A stretch of DNA of 64,000 nucleotides, taken from assembly GCA_024291935.2 (NCBI GenBank), contig CM044310.1:79854713-79918712 (forward strand), read 5' to 3'. Within the stretch, counting starts at the first letter, position 1. The number at the start of each line of letters is the position of its first letter. This DNA comes from Okapia johnstoni. Taxonomy: Eukaryota; Chordata; Mammalia; Artiodactyla; Giraffidae. The notes beneath the pieces were generated by a model that was not told the DNA's origin, searched no databases, and was given only the letters and a program-made list of their open reading frames with translations. This document shows, piece by piece, positions 33,472 through 45,479 of this stretch. The translations under genes and the position numbers were made by a program.

Positions 33472-34164
33472 ATATACCCACACCTGTGCAGGAATGAACG
33501 TTTATAACAGAAGAAGATGGGAGTTGGGACCAGAGAAAGCAGAAAGTAGATCAGTTGACAATAGCGCCAAAGTACCCACATGTGACTGTGCAAACTCGGA
33601 GATTGTCCTCAGGGCCAAGAGAATAACCTGATATGTATGTTGACATGGATCATTTTGTATAGAATCTTAGAATTCAGTTTTCTGTTCTTGGAACTTGTAT
33701 GTTATTTTTTTGTGACCAGAGCCCTAGTGAGGCCACACAGAAATGTGTAAAGATTTTAGGAAGAATTATTTTCAGGACAAATCCAATATAAAAACTCTAG
33801 ATACTGGGGCAGGGAATGGTGATGGCAAAGGCAAGCAAAGTCTCAGGGAGCCAGTTGTAAGAGTTGTCTTGTTGGGTTCAAGTTAAGCAAGGCAGTCATG
33901 AATCAAAGGAATGTTGGCTGCTTTCTCCCACTCAGAAGTTTCAGTGATGGGAAGGTTTATGTCTTATTGTTTTCTTGCCTCACTTAAAGATAATTTCTGA
34001 AGAAAATTTTATTTCTTTCTCTAGGTATGAGGATACAAAGGAAGATAGGCAAAAATAATTGCCCAGAGATACTCTGCTTTCTAAAAACAGTCACAAATCA
34101 AGTGTAGAACTTTGGGTGTTTCTTTGGACTATAAATTGCACAATGCCTAAAAATATTCCCAGTG
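33472..34164. other. Single-copy sequence, no feature recognised
   Basis: No gene or repeat core is visible. Confidence 0.35.
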
Positions 34165-34640
34165 TCTTAGCTTAGTTTCCCCAGAAAGCAAGGCCTGAGG
34201 CAAAGCTCATGTGCTATCTCTTTATTAGGGAATAAAATTCTAGGGAGCAGGAGTGAGTGACAGGAAAGTGAGGCACAGGGGGGAAGGCCAATGTGGGGGT
34301 GCCTTGGTTAGCTGGCCCCCACTTGGTAAGTGTGACCTATCCCTCTAGAGCATGGGGTCATCTTCTGCAAGGCCAAATAAAAACATGCTTCTTAGAAGAG
34401 TCCATTTGGTTCAACAAGGGAGAAGAGTTTCTGCCAGATTCCATCTCCCATTGGTCAAACACTTGACCTACAGGGCTTTAACACCCTCATCCTTTCAGAC
34501 TGTGCAGCATGGACATTCATACTTCAGTGTCAAATGGAAGAAGTCCCAGGACAAGAGGGCACTGTCAGGTTGTATTCACATGAGGCTAATGCTGAGTTAA
34601 CCTGAGCTGGTCACTGCAGTTCTGGCCAAGTCTGGAACAA
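34165..34640. mobile_element. Old repeat-like sequence, unnamed
   Basis: 'tttccccagaaagcaaggcctgagg', 'ctctttattagggaataaa' and the mid-region 'gtgtgacctatccctctag' look like a diverged LTR-type mammalian repeat. Confidence 0.35.
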
Positions 34641-34734
34641 GTGTCCCTGAGTCAGATGAGGCTGAGAGGACTGAAGTGACATACGAGAGACACCTCTTTC
34701 CTCTAGAATTAGAATTTCAGGCCTCAGAGAGAAC

Positions 34735-34830
34735 TTACAAGTATATTCAGATAAGCAGATTAAAACCCAGACGGTAAGGGACTTGCTTAAAAAACCTCAC
34801 AACCAGTTATTCCAGTTAGTGACAGAACTT
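34735..34830 (+). mobile_element. Diverged MIR
   Basis: 'cagataagcagattaaaacccag' and 'gggacttgcttaaaaaacctcac' fit the MIR centre. Confidence 0.5.
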
Positions 34831-34879
34831 AGAACACATTTATTCCCACCTCAGTCTATTCATTGATTTACCATGGTTC

Positions 34880-35992
34880 CCCAAACATCAGATGCTCATA
34901 TGTGGCAAAATCTCCCAGACACCTTATGAGGTGAGAAGCACGTCAACACCTCCTAAATATTCATGAGCTGTTTAACGGTTCAATCTTGGTGGGTTGCAAT
35001 ATGTCTATCAGGATCTATTTATTCTCATTACTTCAGTGCTGTGCTGGAGCGATGCATTATAAACAATTTATGATGTGTTGACAGGACAGATGAATGCTAG
35101 GATAATAGGCTGAAGAGGAGAAAATCTCACCACAGCAAATGGAATGCAGAGGCGTGACTCTGTAAAGGTTGATGGGAATGATATTGATGGTTTGTGTGCT
35201 TAGCCATTTATGTGCCAGGCTGCAGCCCTGCTCATTTTGTGTCACAGCTGTTGCGTGTCTGCCTGCCTCTGCTGGCATTGGGTGTCGTCATGGTAGAACC
35301 TGTAGAATTTCTGCTTCCCAAAAGGAGGGTAGCATGGCTGGGGAGGTGCAGTGGTCAGTGGCCTGTGGGCATGGGTATCTTTGAATCCCTAGTACTTTAG
35401 TAACTTTTGGGGGAAATATCACCTTACTTAGGCAACCTAAAAGTCATCTAGCTTAAGTTTTGGTTGAAGATTAAGTTTCCAAAAGTCAAAGCTAATAGCT
35501 TAGCCTAAGTAATGTTATCATTTAGAGCTGCTGTTTTGAAATTTGTGTCTGAGAACAGAACCAGAGCATCTCTCAAATGCTGAATATTTACCCTTTTCTT
35601 CCATTCACGGTGAGAGCCTACGCTGACTCACTCGCCCAGAGTGAGGACAGAACTCTGCTTTTCTCCCACTCTTGCATACCTCTCCTAGAAAAAGCTCCAA
35701 ACAAGTAAGCAAAAATCATGTTGAGCTTTTTTCTTCCCAGTATACACATTAGGAGAAAAAGAAATGTTAAGTACTCATTAAGTATTACTCGTGTTTTACA
35801 AAGGAGGAAAAAGAGGTAAAAAAGATGAGAGAGTAACAGGCAGGAAGGTCAGGGGTCTGCAAACGAAGGAAGTAAGCTGCAAGTGTCAGACATTTTTTCT
35901 CTCTCTCTTAAGCAGCAGGAAGAAACAAATTAGTGTTACATTTTTCCCCTTTCTTTATACAAGTTTAAAAAGAGGTTTCTCTTAAAATTCCA
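34880..35992. other. Single-copy sequence, possible conserved non-coding segment at 34930-35300
   Basis: Non-repetitive. 34930-35130 contains 'attcatgagctgtttaa' and 'gcattataaacaatttatg'. No coding signal. Confidence 0.3.
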
Positions 35993-36902
35993 TGTTGCCA
36001 TAATGACACCTGGCTCCACCTGAACTTAACTTTTCTCAAACCTTGAGCTAACCAATGAATTTTTCGTATGGAAATGTTTGTCTTAAGCTTTGTTAATGTA
36101 CTATGCATTTATCCCAGACTCTGTCTTCAAGTTGGTTCCACCTAAAGGCAGAACCAGTATGTTATACTCATACATTCTAATGTATGAGTTCTCTTAATCT
36201 ATGTTAATAAAACTATATATGTGTATGGGAATCTGCCTTTCTTCAAGATTCATGTCAATAGTTTTGTGGCCCGGGATGACTCATCTTGTGCCAATGTTAT
36301 CTCAAAATGCATGTTGTGGGTGAGGGGCCTGGTGCCAGTCTCTGAGTTTTTAGACATTTCCCTTCTCCAATTAGCAGACCGCTAGTAGCTATATAGTATC
36401 CGGCTAAAGACTAACGGGGGGGAGGGGGGTATCCTTTCTGCCGGAGAAGGCAATGGCACCCCACTCCAGTACTCTTGCCTGGAAAATCCCACGGACGGAG
36501 GAGTCTGGTAGGCTGCAGTCCATGGGGTTGCTAAGAGTCGGACACAACTGAGCGACTTCACTTTCACTTTTCCATTTCATGCACTGGAGAAGGAAATGGC
36601 AATCCACTCCAGTATTCTCGCCTGGAGAATCCCCGGGACTGCGGAGCCTGGTGGGCTGCCGTCTATGGGGTCGCAGAGTCGGAACACGACTGAAGCGACT
36701 TAGCCACAGCAGCAGCAGCAGCATCCTTTCTGCCCCCTTCTGATGTCTATGTCAGAAGCTTTCTCTATCTCTTTTATACTTTAACAAAACTATTACACAA
36801 AAGCTCTGGGCGATCAAGCCTCATCTCTGGCCCCAGATTGTATTCTTCTCCTCCGGAGGCCAAGAATCCCGGCGTCTTTCGTGGTTCAGCAACAACTTTT
36901 CA
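35993..36902 (+). mobile_element. Solo LTR of a ruminant endogenous retrovirus (family B), split by BovA2
   Basis: Starts 'tgttgccataatgacacctgg' and ends 'cagcaacaacttttca'. It carries 'gttaataaaactata' near 36204, and a U5 with 'gcgatcaagcctcatctctgg' and 'gaggccaagaatcccggcg'. These are blocks I recognise from bovine ERV LTRs. Net length is about 0.62 kb. There is no adjacent internal sequence, and the flanks do not show a clear duplication. Confidence 0.8.
36443..36722 (+). mobile_element. BovA2 SINE inside the family-B LTR
   Basis: Two BovA monomers and a (CAG)n tail. The 12-bp duplication atcctttctgcc lies at 36431-36442 and 36723-36734. It is low in divergence, including intact CpGs, so relatively young. 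Confidence 0.96.
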
Positions 36903-37110
36903 AAAGGTTAAGAAATTTGTTCAAGGAGACAGAGATGGAACCTGTTAGAATTAGAAACCTGAGTCCTGCTGGTTAGCTCAGAGCACCTGTGCTGTGAGCA
37001 CTGTCATCTCCGTGTGGCCCTGAGGAATGTGTTCACTTCCCAATGCCTCATATTTCTCATCTATGAGATGTGTGTTTAGATAAATTGCCTATATACCTTA
37101 AAGGCAGGTT
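36903..37110 (+). mobile_element. MIR-like sequence flanking the LTR
   Basis: 'aggttaagaaatttgttcaagg' and further on 'ttcacttcccaatgcctcatatttctcatc' are MIR blocks, probably from two neighbouring copies. Confidence 0.5.
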
Positions 37111-37997
37111 CTGAAGAGAAAATAAATGAATACTTCTGAAAGCACATCGAAAAAAGTGAAAAGATAAGGGGAAAACAAAGGAAGGACTTTTCCCTCTACG
37201 TCTCTTTTGTTCATTTCACTCAATTCTTGAGTGTCATTTGGATAGTTTCTACAAGTTATTCCTCATATCCACCATGTAGGTGAACTATGGTGCTCTGCAA
37301 ACTACATTTATGCATGTCCCCCCAATCTGATCTTTAGAATTTTGAGAGCTGGGGTGGTGAAAGGCAGGGATGATGCTCTTTGATTTCTGAGCAAATTGAG
37401 TCTACCATGGACTTATCTGCCTGAGACTGGTGTAAGACACTCCAACACTGCAATAAGCTAGCGGCAGAGCCCAGCACTTGGCTGCGGGTTCTGTGTTCTT
37501 TCTCCACATGCCACAGCCTAAACCAAGTTTCCGTACAAGAAATTCTTGAAATCAGGTCTGGCAGTGTGTGCTGGGCAGGCTGCTGGGCTTGAGGTGAGGG
37601 AGAGAGGGTTCTGGAGATTTCCTCATTGGATTCTATTCTCACTTCACTTCTACACTGCTTACATGCCTTTCTGAAGTGCCCTGTGTGCCGTCTCAGCTTT
37701 GACCTCTGTTACCCTCTCTTTCCCTCAATACCAAGTCCAGAGTGACACAGTCAAAGAGGGGAGAAGAACTGACAGCAATCCCAAGGCTGCTATCTAAACA
37801 TGTGCTTGATGTAGTGGTTATGCCTCTGCTTGCAACTGTTTTTAGCTGGTGATATTTACGTGGTATAAATTATTGAATGCCTTATAAGAGGCACAAATGG
37901 AGACTTGAAACAATAAAGCTCACTGTTAGTGAATACTTCTCATGAATTGATAACTGCTGAAGCTGAGTGATGGGTATATTGGGGTTCACTAGATCAA
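37111..37997. other. Single-copy sequence, no feature recognised
   Basis: A 102-codon minus frame (37334-37642) has no domain. Confidence 0.35.
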
Positions 37998-38207
37998 AGG
38001 TCAGTACACTTTTTAAAGGGCCAGAGAGCAGGTAATTTAGGTTTTCAGGACACATGGTCTCTGTTGCAACCACCCAACTCTGCCTTTGCAGTACGAAGGC
38101 AGCCATAGACAATGTGTACATGAATCAACATTGCTGTGTTCCAATAAAACTTGGCAAAAAAGAGGTAGTGTGCCAAATCTGGCCTATGGAACACAATTTG
38201 CTGACCC
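37998..38207. mobile_element. Non-autonomous hAT-type DNA transposon relic
   Basis: 'gtcagtacactttttaaagggccag' at one end and 'ctggcctatgg..aatttgctgacc' at the other form diverged terminal inverted repeats. The middle 'tctgttgcaaccacccaactctgcc' is typical of this old element. Confidence 0.7.
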
Positions 38208-38834
38208 ACACTTTATTCTGTATAGTTTAGTAGATGTTTTACATTTTCCAGAGTAAAATGTTAAAATATTAGTGCCTAAAGTTATGTGTGATAATTTCTT
38301 AAGGAATGAGACCTAGTTACAGCATTCTTACTCTCTATTTCTGTGCATAGAGCAAATGGTCACTTAACAGTAATCACATTTTGAAAAAATTCAGCCTTTT
38401 CCAAATAAATGAAGTAGAATGTTTGGCAATTATCTTGAAAATATTGAAGATTACAAGGTAGCTCTTTTGCAAAGTTTGGGTAAAAATAAAAATCTAATTT
38501 TGCCTGAATTATTTAGACTGGTGAAGCTTAGCTGAGGAGTTAGATGTCAAATCTGGCAGGACCTTTCTTTTTCTTTCCAAAGTCTATAACCTACAAGCTC
38601 CAGCAGCGTATCTTTTGCCTTGGGCTGGGCAGGTGCAATATAGGAAGGGACAATTCTGATTTCAGACAGCAATTGTTTCTAATGCTCACTAAAGCCAATT
38701 CTCACTCCACTGCTGTTATCATTTCTATTTCATGGAAATGGACACCAGCTCAGCTAAAACAAGGTAACTGGGGTTTTAAAACACTGATTATTTGGGCTCT
38801 CATTTTCCATGGAAATCCCAGTTAGCAAGAAAGA
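38208..38834. other. Single-copy sequence, no feature recognised
   Basis: No gene or repeat core is visible. Confidence 0.35.
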
Positions 38835-38960
38835 TCATTGTTTTCATCTCTGAAATGGAATACCAGGCTTTGGGCAACAATCTTATCTGTAAAGTGGGGA
38901 TAATATTAATGCCTGCCTCATAGGAACTCTCCAGATAACTAAAGGCAAATAGTAAATTAT
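38835..38960 (+). mobile_element. MIR SINE
   Basis: 'cttatctgtaaagtggggataatatt' and 'gcctgcctcatagg' are diagnostic. Confidence 0.8.
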
Positions 38961-39598
38961 ACTATATTATGCAGTATTAAAAATAATGCTGTGGGGAGTG
39001 ATGAATGGTAGGTAAAATACTCACATTAAAAGTTAAGTAAAAAAGCAAGATAAAAATTATCTACGTACTATTATCTCAATAACTTTAAGATATGTATATA
39101 GAAAAACTGTAAGTAATATTGTAAATGGGATTCTCATTAGTGAACTTACAAATTATTTTTATCTTTGCAAAGTGGGTCTATGTTCAATTTTTAACACAAC
39201 TTTTAGAATTATGAATTGTTTTTTCTGACTACATGTTATGTGTTTGATTTTCATATGATTTGAAAGTTTCAAAAAAGGTATTTCCTGGGAGCAAAAAGCT
39301 AGTGGGTTTTTTTTTGACATACACAATATAAAATGACATTTCGAGTTCAGTCATTTAATAACAGCATTTCTCAAGGGATCTAAAATGTCTCATTGTAAAA
39401 TGGGCTGAGTATGCTGTGTTTTTTAGGCATGGATTAATTTTTCTGGGCAAGACTGGAGCTTCAGTTTCCTCCACATTCTTGCAGGATGGAGTGAGTGGAC
39501 TAAATGCAGGTACTGCAGCCAATGACTTGTGTTGTCTTGCCTAAGAACGACTGGGTAGAGAAAGTTGTCCTCCTCACAGCCTCTGTCTCTGTCTCTCT

Positions 39599-39600
<2 letters not shown>
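38961..39600. other. AT-rich sequence, perhaps old L1
   Basis: Resembles decayed L1 UTR at 38990-39150; otherwise nothing. Confidence 0.3.

Positions 39601-39601
<1 letters not shown>

Positions 39602-39648
<47 letters not shown>
39602..39648. repeat. (AC)n microsatellite
   Basis: About 22 AC units, preceded by a TC-rich stretch. Confidence 0.98.
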
Positions 39649-39649
<1 letters not shown>

Positions 39650-39869
39650 TTTTCACTATAGTGAAACTATATTTTAGACAAATTAAAGGACTGTTTTATG
39701 AAATTTCTCTCTGAAAAACATAAAAAGAAATTAGAAAAAAAAATTAAAAAAGAAGTTAAAACACATAATTTCCCTATAGTTGTAAAATGCTTTGATGTAT
39801 TACTGATTGACAAATATGTCCCATGACATGTTATTTTTCCTTCAAAGGAAACGATGAAACTAACTCCCA

Positions 39870-40760
39870 TAAGGGGTGAATGATTTAGTAAATTATAACA
39901 TACTTATATGAATGGGCTTTTGCACAACAATTAAAGATGTTTACAGAGGATTTTTCTTAATGAAAAAATCATTATGACATAATTAGTAAGAAACAATCAA
40001 GATTTTAAATTTCAAATGTAGTCAGCTCATAGCTATGTAATAACATATAACATAAACATAAAACATACTAACATATAATATGGAAATAAATATTCCAATA
40101 AGAATCATAATTTTTAAAATGTAATTCTTAATTATAAGAAATGCAAGAATATATTTTTATGTAAAAAATTGAAATGTTGCACTAAGGCTAAAAGTTCTTT
40201 GATCACTATGAAATAATCAGTTATAATAGCCTGGTATATTATATAAAGCGTCTTTTTCATACTTTTCTAGGTCTCCCCTATTTTTCTGTATTAGCATAGT
40301 TACTTTCATAGTACCTATGTGCTTTTGCAGTCAGAAAATAATTTACAAGAGAAATGCAAAATAAAACAATCATAAGACATCATTTCACATCCATCAGAGT
40401 GGAAAATATTTTACAAATCTAATAACGCTATTTACTTACAAGGATGTGGGGAAGGAATGAAGGAGTGTTAAGTGACACAACTACTTTAGAGAGTATTTCA
40501 TAAAATGTAAGATATAACTTTTTTTCTCTATAGTGACACTTCTAGCCATATGTTCTAAAAACACTCTCACACACAGACACGAGGAAACATGTACAGGGTA
40601 TTCACTGCAAGACTTTTACAGCAGTAAACATTTAGAAACTAAATATTGATCAGTTGCAGGTTAATAAGCACAGCAGGTAATAACACGTATAAATAAGATC
40701 TGCATGATAATATAAATTAAATGTAAGTGAATGTAAGTAAGTAAGTGAATGAAATAGTCT
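39870..40760 (+). mobile_element. Old L1 fragments (ORF2 end and 3' UTR)
   Basis: 'aagagaaatgcaaaataaaacaatc', 'aaggatgtggggaagg' and 'gcaggttaataagcacagcagg' are L1M blocks. Several internal gaps make this at least two pieces. Confidence 0.6.
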
Positions 40761-40799
40761 GACATAATCTATACAGGATATAGAAATATACAAAAACAT

Positions 40800-41690
40800 T
40801 TCAAATTTCAATTAAGATGAAGTAAACACACTCCATCCTGTTTCTCCCACTGAATATAACTAAATCCCCTGGACAGAATAGGTGGAGCAGCTCTCTGAAG
40901 ACTCTGAAAAGTAAATGGTATCAGGCCAATTGGAAAAAAAACTTGAACTTGATGTGTGGTTGATATATTGGTGATTTTCCTGCCATTCTATCACATTCTA
41001 TGTTAGTTCAAAGGCACTAGAATTCTGGAACTGCTCACTGAACAGAAAGAAAAAAAGAGCTCCAGGAGAAACCCTTCTTTTCTTGACAGAGGATTAAGAA
41101 GAGAAGCCCCTATTAGTCAGAGAATGGGGAAAATTTCCTATATTTTTTTTTACTTCTCTCCTTAGTTTTGACAGTGAAATCTATGAGGGGGTGATGGTAA
41201 CAGCAGTGACCAGGCAGACATCTAAAATTCTGAGGAAGATGAATCCTTCTTTCTAAACAACTGTTGTCTGAAAAGTGAGGATATTCCCCACTACTTTTTC
41301 TCTCTTTATTCTCAATTATTTGGCCCTTGAGATGGACCCTATTGTGAGAAGTGCATAGCACATGAGAGAGATGAAAGCCCTGGGTTTCCAGCCAAACGGC
41401 AGGAAAAGGAGTCCTGGCAGAGAGTGTGAAAACAGTGGAGAGGAGGAAGATTGAGGAAGGGATCCCATGAAATTGTTGTGGATGGACATATGGGCTCAGT
41501 CTCTAAGCTTCACATGTGTGGATCTAATTCCAATAGCAAACCAACTACTTTGAGAACTGAACTTTGAGGGTAGTTGACCACCCAGGTCCCCAACTGGCCC
41601 CTGGGTGACACTCACACAGAATATATCTGAATAACACTGCAAAAAGTTTGTAAACAGAACAGATATTGAAACCACAGACCACAAAAGGTA
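40800..41690 (+). mobile_element. L1/HAL1 5'-UTR-like sequence
   Basis: 'actgaatataactaaatcccctgg' and 'agctctctgaagactctgaaaag' resemble the 5' region of old L1-like elements. Confidence is limited by divergence. Confidence 0.4.
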
Positions 41691-41696
41691 GGTCAA

Positions 41697-42885
41697 GAGA
41701 GATTGGTTCAAGATGGCAGAGTAGAAGAATGTGTGCTCATATCCTGCTGTGAGAGCACGGAAGTCACAACTAGCTGTTGAACAGCCATCAATAGGAAGAT
41801 GCTGGGGCTGACCCAAAAAAGATACCCCGTACTCAAAGACAAAGGAAAGCTGCAACGTGGTGGTAGGAGGCGTGCAATCACGCTAAAATCGAATTCCATA
41901 TCCACCAAGTGGGTGACATACAAACTGGAGAACAACAATACCAAAGAAGTACTCCTACTGTTGTGAAGGCTTCCCAGATTGGTAATATAGAAAAAAGAAT
42001 GAAAAAAAGAGAGAAGAAGACAGCCTGAGAGACCACTGGGAGAATGTCAATCACACCAACATTCATATTAGAGGGTCCCCGAAGAAAAAGAGAGAGGAAA
42101 GACCCAAGAAAATATTTGAAGAGATAATAGTTGAAAACTTCCCTAATGTGGGAAGGGAAATAGTCAACCAAGTCCAGGAAGCACAGAGAATCCCAGGCAG
42201 GAAAAACCCAAGGAGGAACACACTGAGATGCATAGTAATCAAACTGACAAAATTAAAGACAAAGATAAAATATTAAAAGTAGCAAGGGAAGACGACAAAT
42301 AACATACAAGGGAACTCCCATAAGGTTATCAGCGGATTTCTGAACAGAAATTTTACAAGCCAGAAGGGAATGGCATGGTATATTTAAAGTGATTAAACAA
42401 GAACCTACAACCAAGAATACCCTACCCAGCAAGACTCTCATTTAGATTTGATGAGGAAATCAGAAGCTTTCCAGACAAGCAAAAGTTAAGAGAATTCAGT
42501 GTCACCAAACCAACATTATAACAAATGCTAAAGAAACTTCTCTTGGCAAGAAACACAAGAGAAGGAAAAGACCTACAAAAATGAACCCAAAACAATCAAG
42601 AAAACGGTAAAAGGATCATACGTATTGATAATTACTTTAAATATAAATGGATTAAATGGACCACCCAAAAGACATTGACTGGCTGGGTAGATGAAAACAT
42701 GTGTATATATGCACTTTCACTTACAACATCAGTCTACTTAACCTCCTAAATTGTATGTAATTATTTTATATTGTTAGGTTAATCATTTTTCCATTTGGCT
42801 TGCAATTGTAACTATCTTTTATTTTTTTATTTGGCTATTGACTGTGGAAACTGATAAACATTTTTTACTATTGTGAAAAAGATGA
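41697..42885 (+). mobile_element. Composite 1.19 kb L1 derivative with 8-bp target-site duplication
   Basis: Order of parts: L1 5' end ('ttcaagatggcagagtagaag'), an internal jump near 41975 that skips most of the 5' UTR and the ORF1 start, the C-terminal half of ORF1 (41990-42560, not open), the first codons of ORF2 near 42625, then an abrupt change near 42690 to an AT-rich non-L1 tail. taggtcaa flanks it at 41689-41696 and 42886-42893. A second copy with the same tail junction lies at 2073-2385. Confidence 0.65.
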
Positions 42886-42959
42886 TAGGTCAAAATTTGT
42901 GACCTGGTCCTAACTGGGTCTACTGTCTATTAAGGAATAATAAGCAAACAAAGGAATAA

Positions 42960-44205
42960 ATGCTCTCTATGATTTAAACAGGAGTGAGAGTCTCTTGATA
43001 TAACATTCAAAATGTTCAGGATACAATCTGAAATTATTTAACATACAAAGTAGCAGAAAAATTAAAGCAACATACAAGGGGGAAGAAAGTTAGCAAGCAT
43101 TTTCTTCAAGATGATCCAGATGTTGAAATTATTAGAGAAACCATTCTCCAAGAAGTAAGGGTGGATATTCCTTGAAGCAAATGAAAAGTTTCAACAAAGA
43201 AATAGATGCTAAGAAAAGAACCAAAGTGGAAGTTTTAGAAAGAAAAGCATAACTAAAATAAAATGTTTACTTAGTATCTTCAATACCAGGTAGAGATGAC
43301 TAGAGGAAATAGCCAGAACACTTGAAGACAGGTAAATAGAACATATCCAAACGGAGAAATGGAAGGGGGAAGACTGTGAAATAAAATTACCTTGTAAGAC
43401 ACATCAAAAGGTCTAACACTATGTCACTGGAGTTTCTGAAAGAGAGAATAGTGTGAAAAAAAATGTGTCTGAAGAAATAATGACTGACAGCTTCCTAAAC
43501 GTGGTAAAAGATGCAAAGTTACAAACTCAAGAACCTCCAAAAACATCAAACCAGATAAACTCAGAGAAATCCACACATAGACACATATCATAATCAGAGT
43601 GCTAAAAATCAAGGTGAAGAAAATATACTGAACCAATCAGAAAAATGGACATCACTTGTAAAGGAGCAATAATTTGAATGACTACATATTTCTCTTCAGA
43701 AGCTGTGGAGGCCAGAAAGCAACAGAATAACATTTTTAAGGTGCTCAAAGGTCCAGAGTTCTAGATCTAGCAAAAAAGATATTAATAATTTTTTGGAATA
43801 AAGATGAAAAAGGGACATTCTCAGTTGGAGGAAAACTAAAATAATTAATTGCCAATATACCTGCACTAAAGTAAGTGCTAAAATAAATTTCACAGGTGGA
43901 AGAGAAATGATACCAGAGTAATCAGAAATTCATGATAGAAGGAAGAGCAACAGAAATGGTAAATACATGGACAAATGTAATAAACTGGCTTTTCCCCTTT
44001 AAATTTTTAATATGAGATGTGCATGACTGAAAATAAAAACTGTAACATTGTCTAGTAGGATTTTCAGTGTATGTAGATACACTACTTATGAAAATTATAG
44101 GCTAAAGGAGGGAAGGTAAAGGACCTATATGGTGGCAAAGTTTCTAGATTCCAAATGAAGTGATAAATAGTAATTCCAAGTAGACTGTGAAAAGTTAAGC
44201 ACAGA
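42960..44205 (+). mobile_element. HAL1-like element (L1 relative carrying only ORF1), decayed
   Basis: ORF1-like blocks ('aaaatgttcaggatacaatctg', 'gaagaaataatgactgacagc', 'gaggccagaaagcaacagaata') are followed by the HAL1-type 3' end 'taattccaagtagactgtgaaaagtt'. No open frame is left. Confidence 0.65.
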
Positions 44206-44220
44206 AGGTTATTGTTATTT

Positions 44221-45080
44221 ATAGTAGTTGTGTTCTATAAACTCTCCATGAATACTGAATTACCAAATACTGAATCATTGCTCTTAGTGTAAATACAGGA
44301 TTGCTGCTGCTGCTAAGTCGCTTCAGTCGTGCCTGACCCTGTGCGACCCCATAGACGGCAGCCCACCAGGCTCCCCTGTCCCTGGGGTTCTCCAGGCAAG
44401 AACACTGGAGTGGGTTGCCATTTCCTTCTCCAACGCATTTAAGTGAAAAGTGAAAGTGAAGTCGCTCAGTCATGTCCAACTCTTAGCAAGCGACCCCATG
44501 GACTGCAGCCTATCAGGCTCTTCCATCCATGGGATTTTCCAGGCAATTAGGTTTCTGCAAAACTCTGGCCAAAACTTACATCAACTGATCAATAGATAAC
44601 CTTGTTTGATGTGTGTTTCTTATTTAAAGATATGCTATTTAATCTATATGGTTGATTCAGTGACATTGAACTCACAACTGACAACATTATAATTCATTTC
44701 TGAATACACACATATATATATTTTTCCTGTAAAGCACACCACAGCCCTTTTAACTTAGAAATAGTAGATAGCATTTCAGGACTATAATTGGGGGCCATTT
44801 CAAACATTGAATTCACAAAAAAAGTATAAAATGTGAAAAATGTGTCATTAAATAGACCATGAAAAGGACGTTTGGTTACACCATGAAACTGAAATGAGAA
44901 GGGAGAGCATTACCTTATTCTAATGTAGTCAGGAAAGTACATATTGGATGAATCAAAATTTTCATCATTTTGTGCATGTCTGTGAATAACTGTGAAGGTG
45001 CCACAAGTATTGTGGTTACAAATGAATTTTAGTGAATAGGCAAATTCACAAATATGAAATCCATGAATAATAAGCATTAA
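44221..45080. mobile_element. Old DNA-transposon relic, split by a BovA2
   Basis: 'ttctataaactctccatgaatactg' at one end and 'aaatatgaaatccatgaataataag' at the other look like diverged inverted termini, and the middle 'attgggggccatttcaaacattg' belongs to one old element. The family is not named with confidence. Confidence 0.45.
44300..44548 (-). mobile_element. BovA2 SINE, truncated at the 5' end
   Basis: Antisense; begins with (CTG)n at 44301-44314, then two BovA monomers, the second cut at 'ttttccaggcaatt'. Confidence 0.92.
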
Positions 45081-45081
45081 A

Positions 45082-45412
45082 CCCTGGTAGCTCAGTTGAT
45101 AAAGAATCTGCCTGCAATGCAGGAGACCCTGGTTTGATTCTTGGGTTGGGAAGATGCCCTGGAGAAGGGATAGGCTACCTACTCCAGTATTCTTGGGATT
45201 CTCTGGTGGCTCAGTCAGTATAGAATTTGCCTGTAACGCAGGAGATGTGGGTTTGATCCCTGGGTTGGGTAGATCCCTTGGAGAAGGGAACAGCTACCCA
45301 CTCCAGTATTCTGACCTGGAAAATTCCATGGACAGAGGAGCCTGGCAGGTTACAGTCCGTGGGGTCACAAAGAGTTGAATACGGCTGAGTGACTTTCACT
45401 TCACTTCACTTC
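45082..45412 (+). mobile_element. Dimeric Bov-tA SINE
   Basis: A tRNA-derived head with part of BovA (45082-45195, ending 'actccagtattcttgg') is joined directly to a complete Bov-tA (45196-45412) with its own head 'gattctctggtggctcag'. It ends in a short ttcac repeat. The same dimer junction appears in antisense at 49322-49650. Confidence 0.9.
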
Positions 45413-45479
45413 AACTGTATATTTACCATGAACTCTAGGGTAGCCCAGTAAAAAAAACTATACAATTAGATAGTAAAAA

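Noticed and set aside
41496..42171. Overlapping minus-strand frames with membrane-like hydrophobic stretches
   Set aside because: They are antisense readings of L1 ORF1 sequence, which is A-rich on plus and so Phe/Leu-rich on minus.
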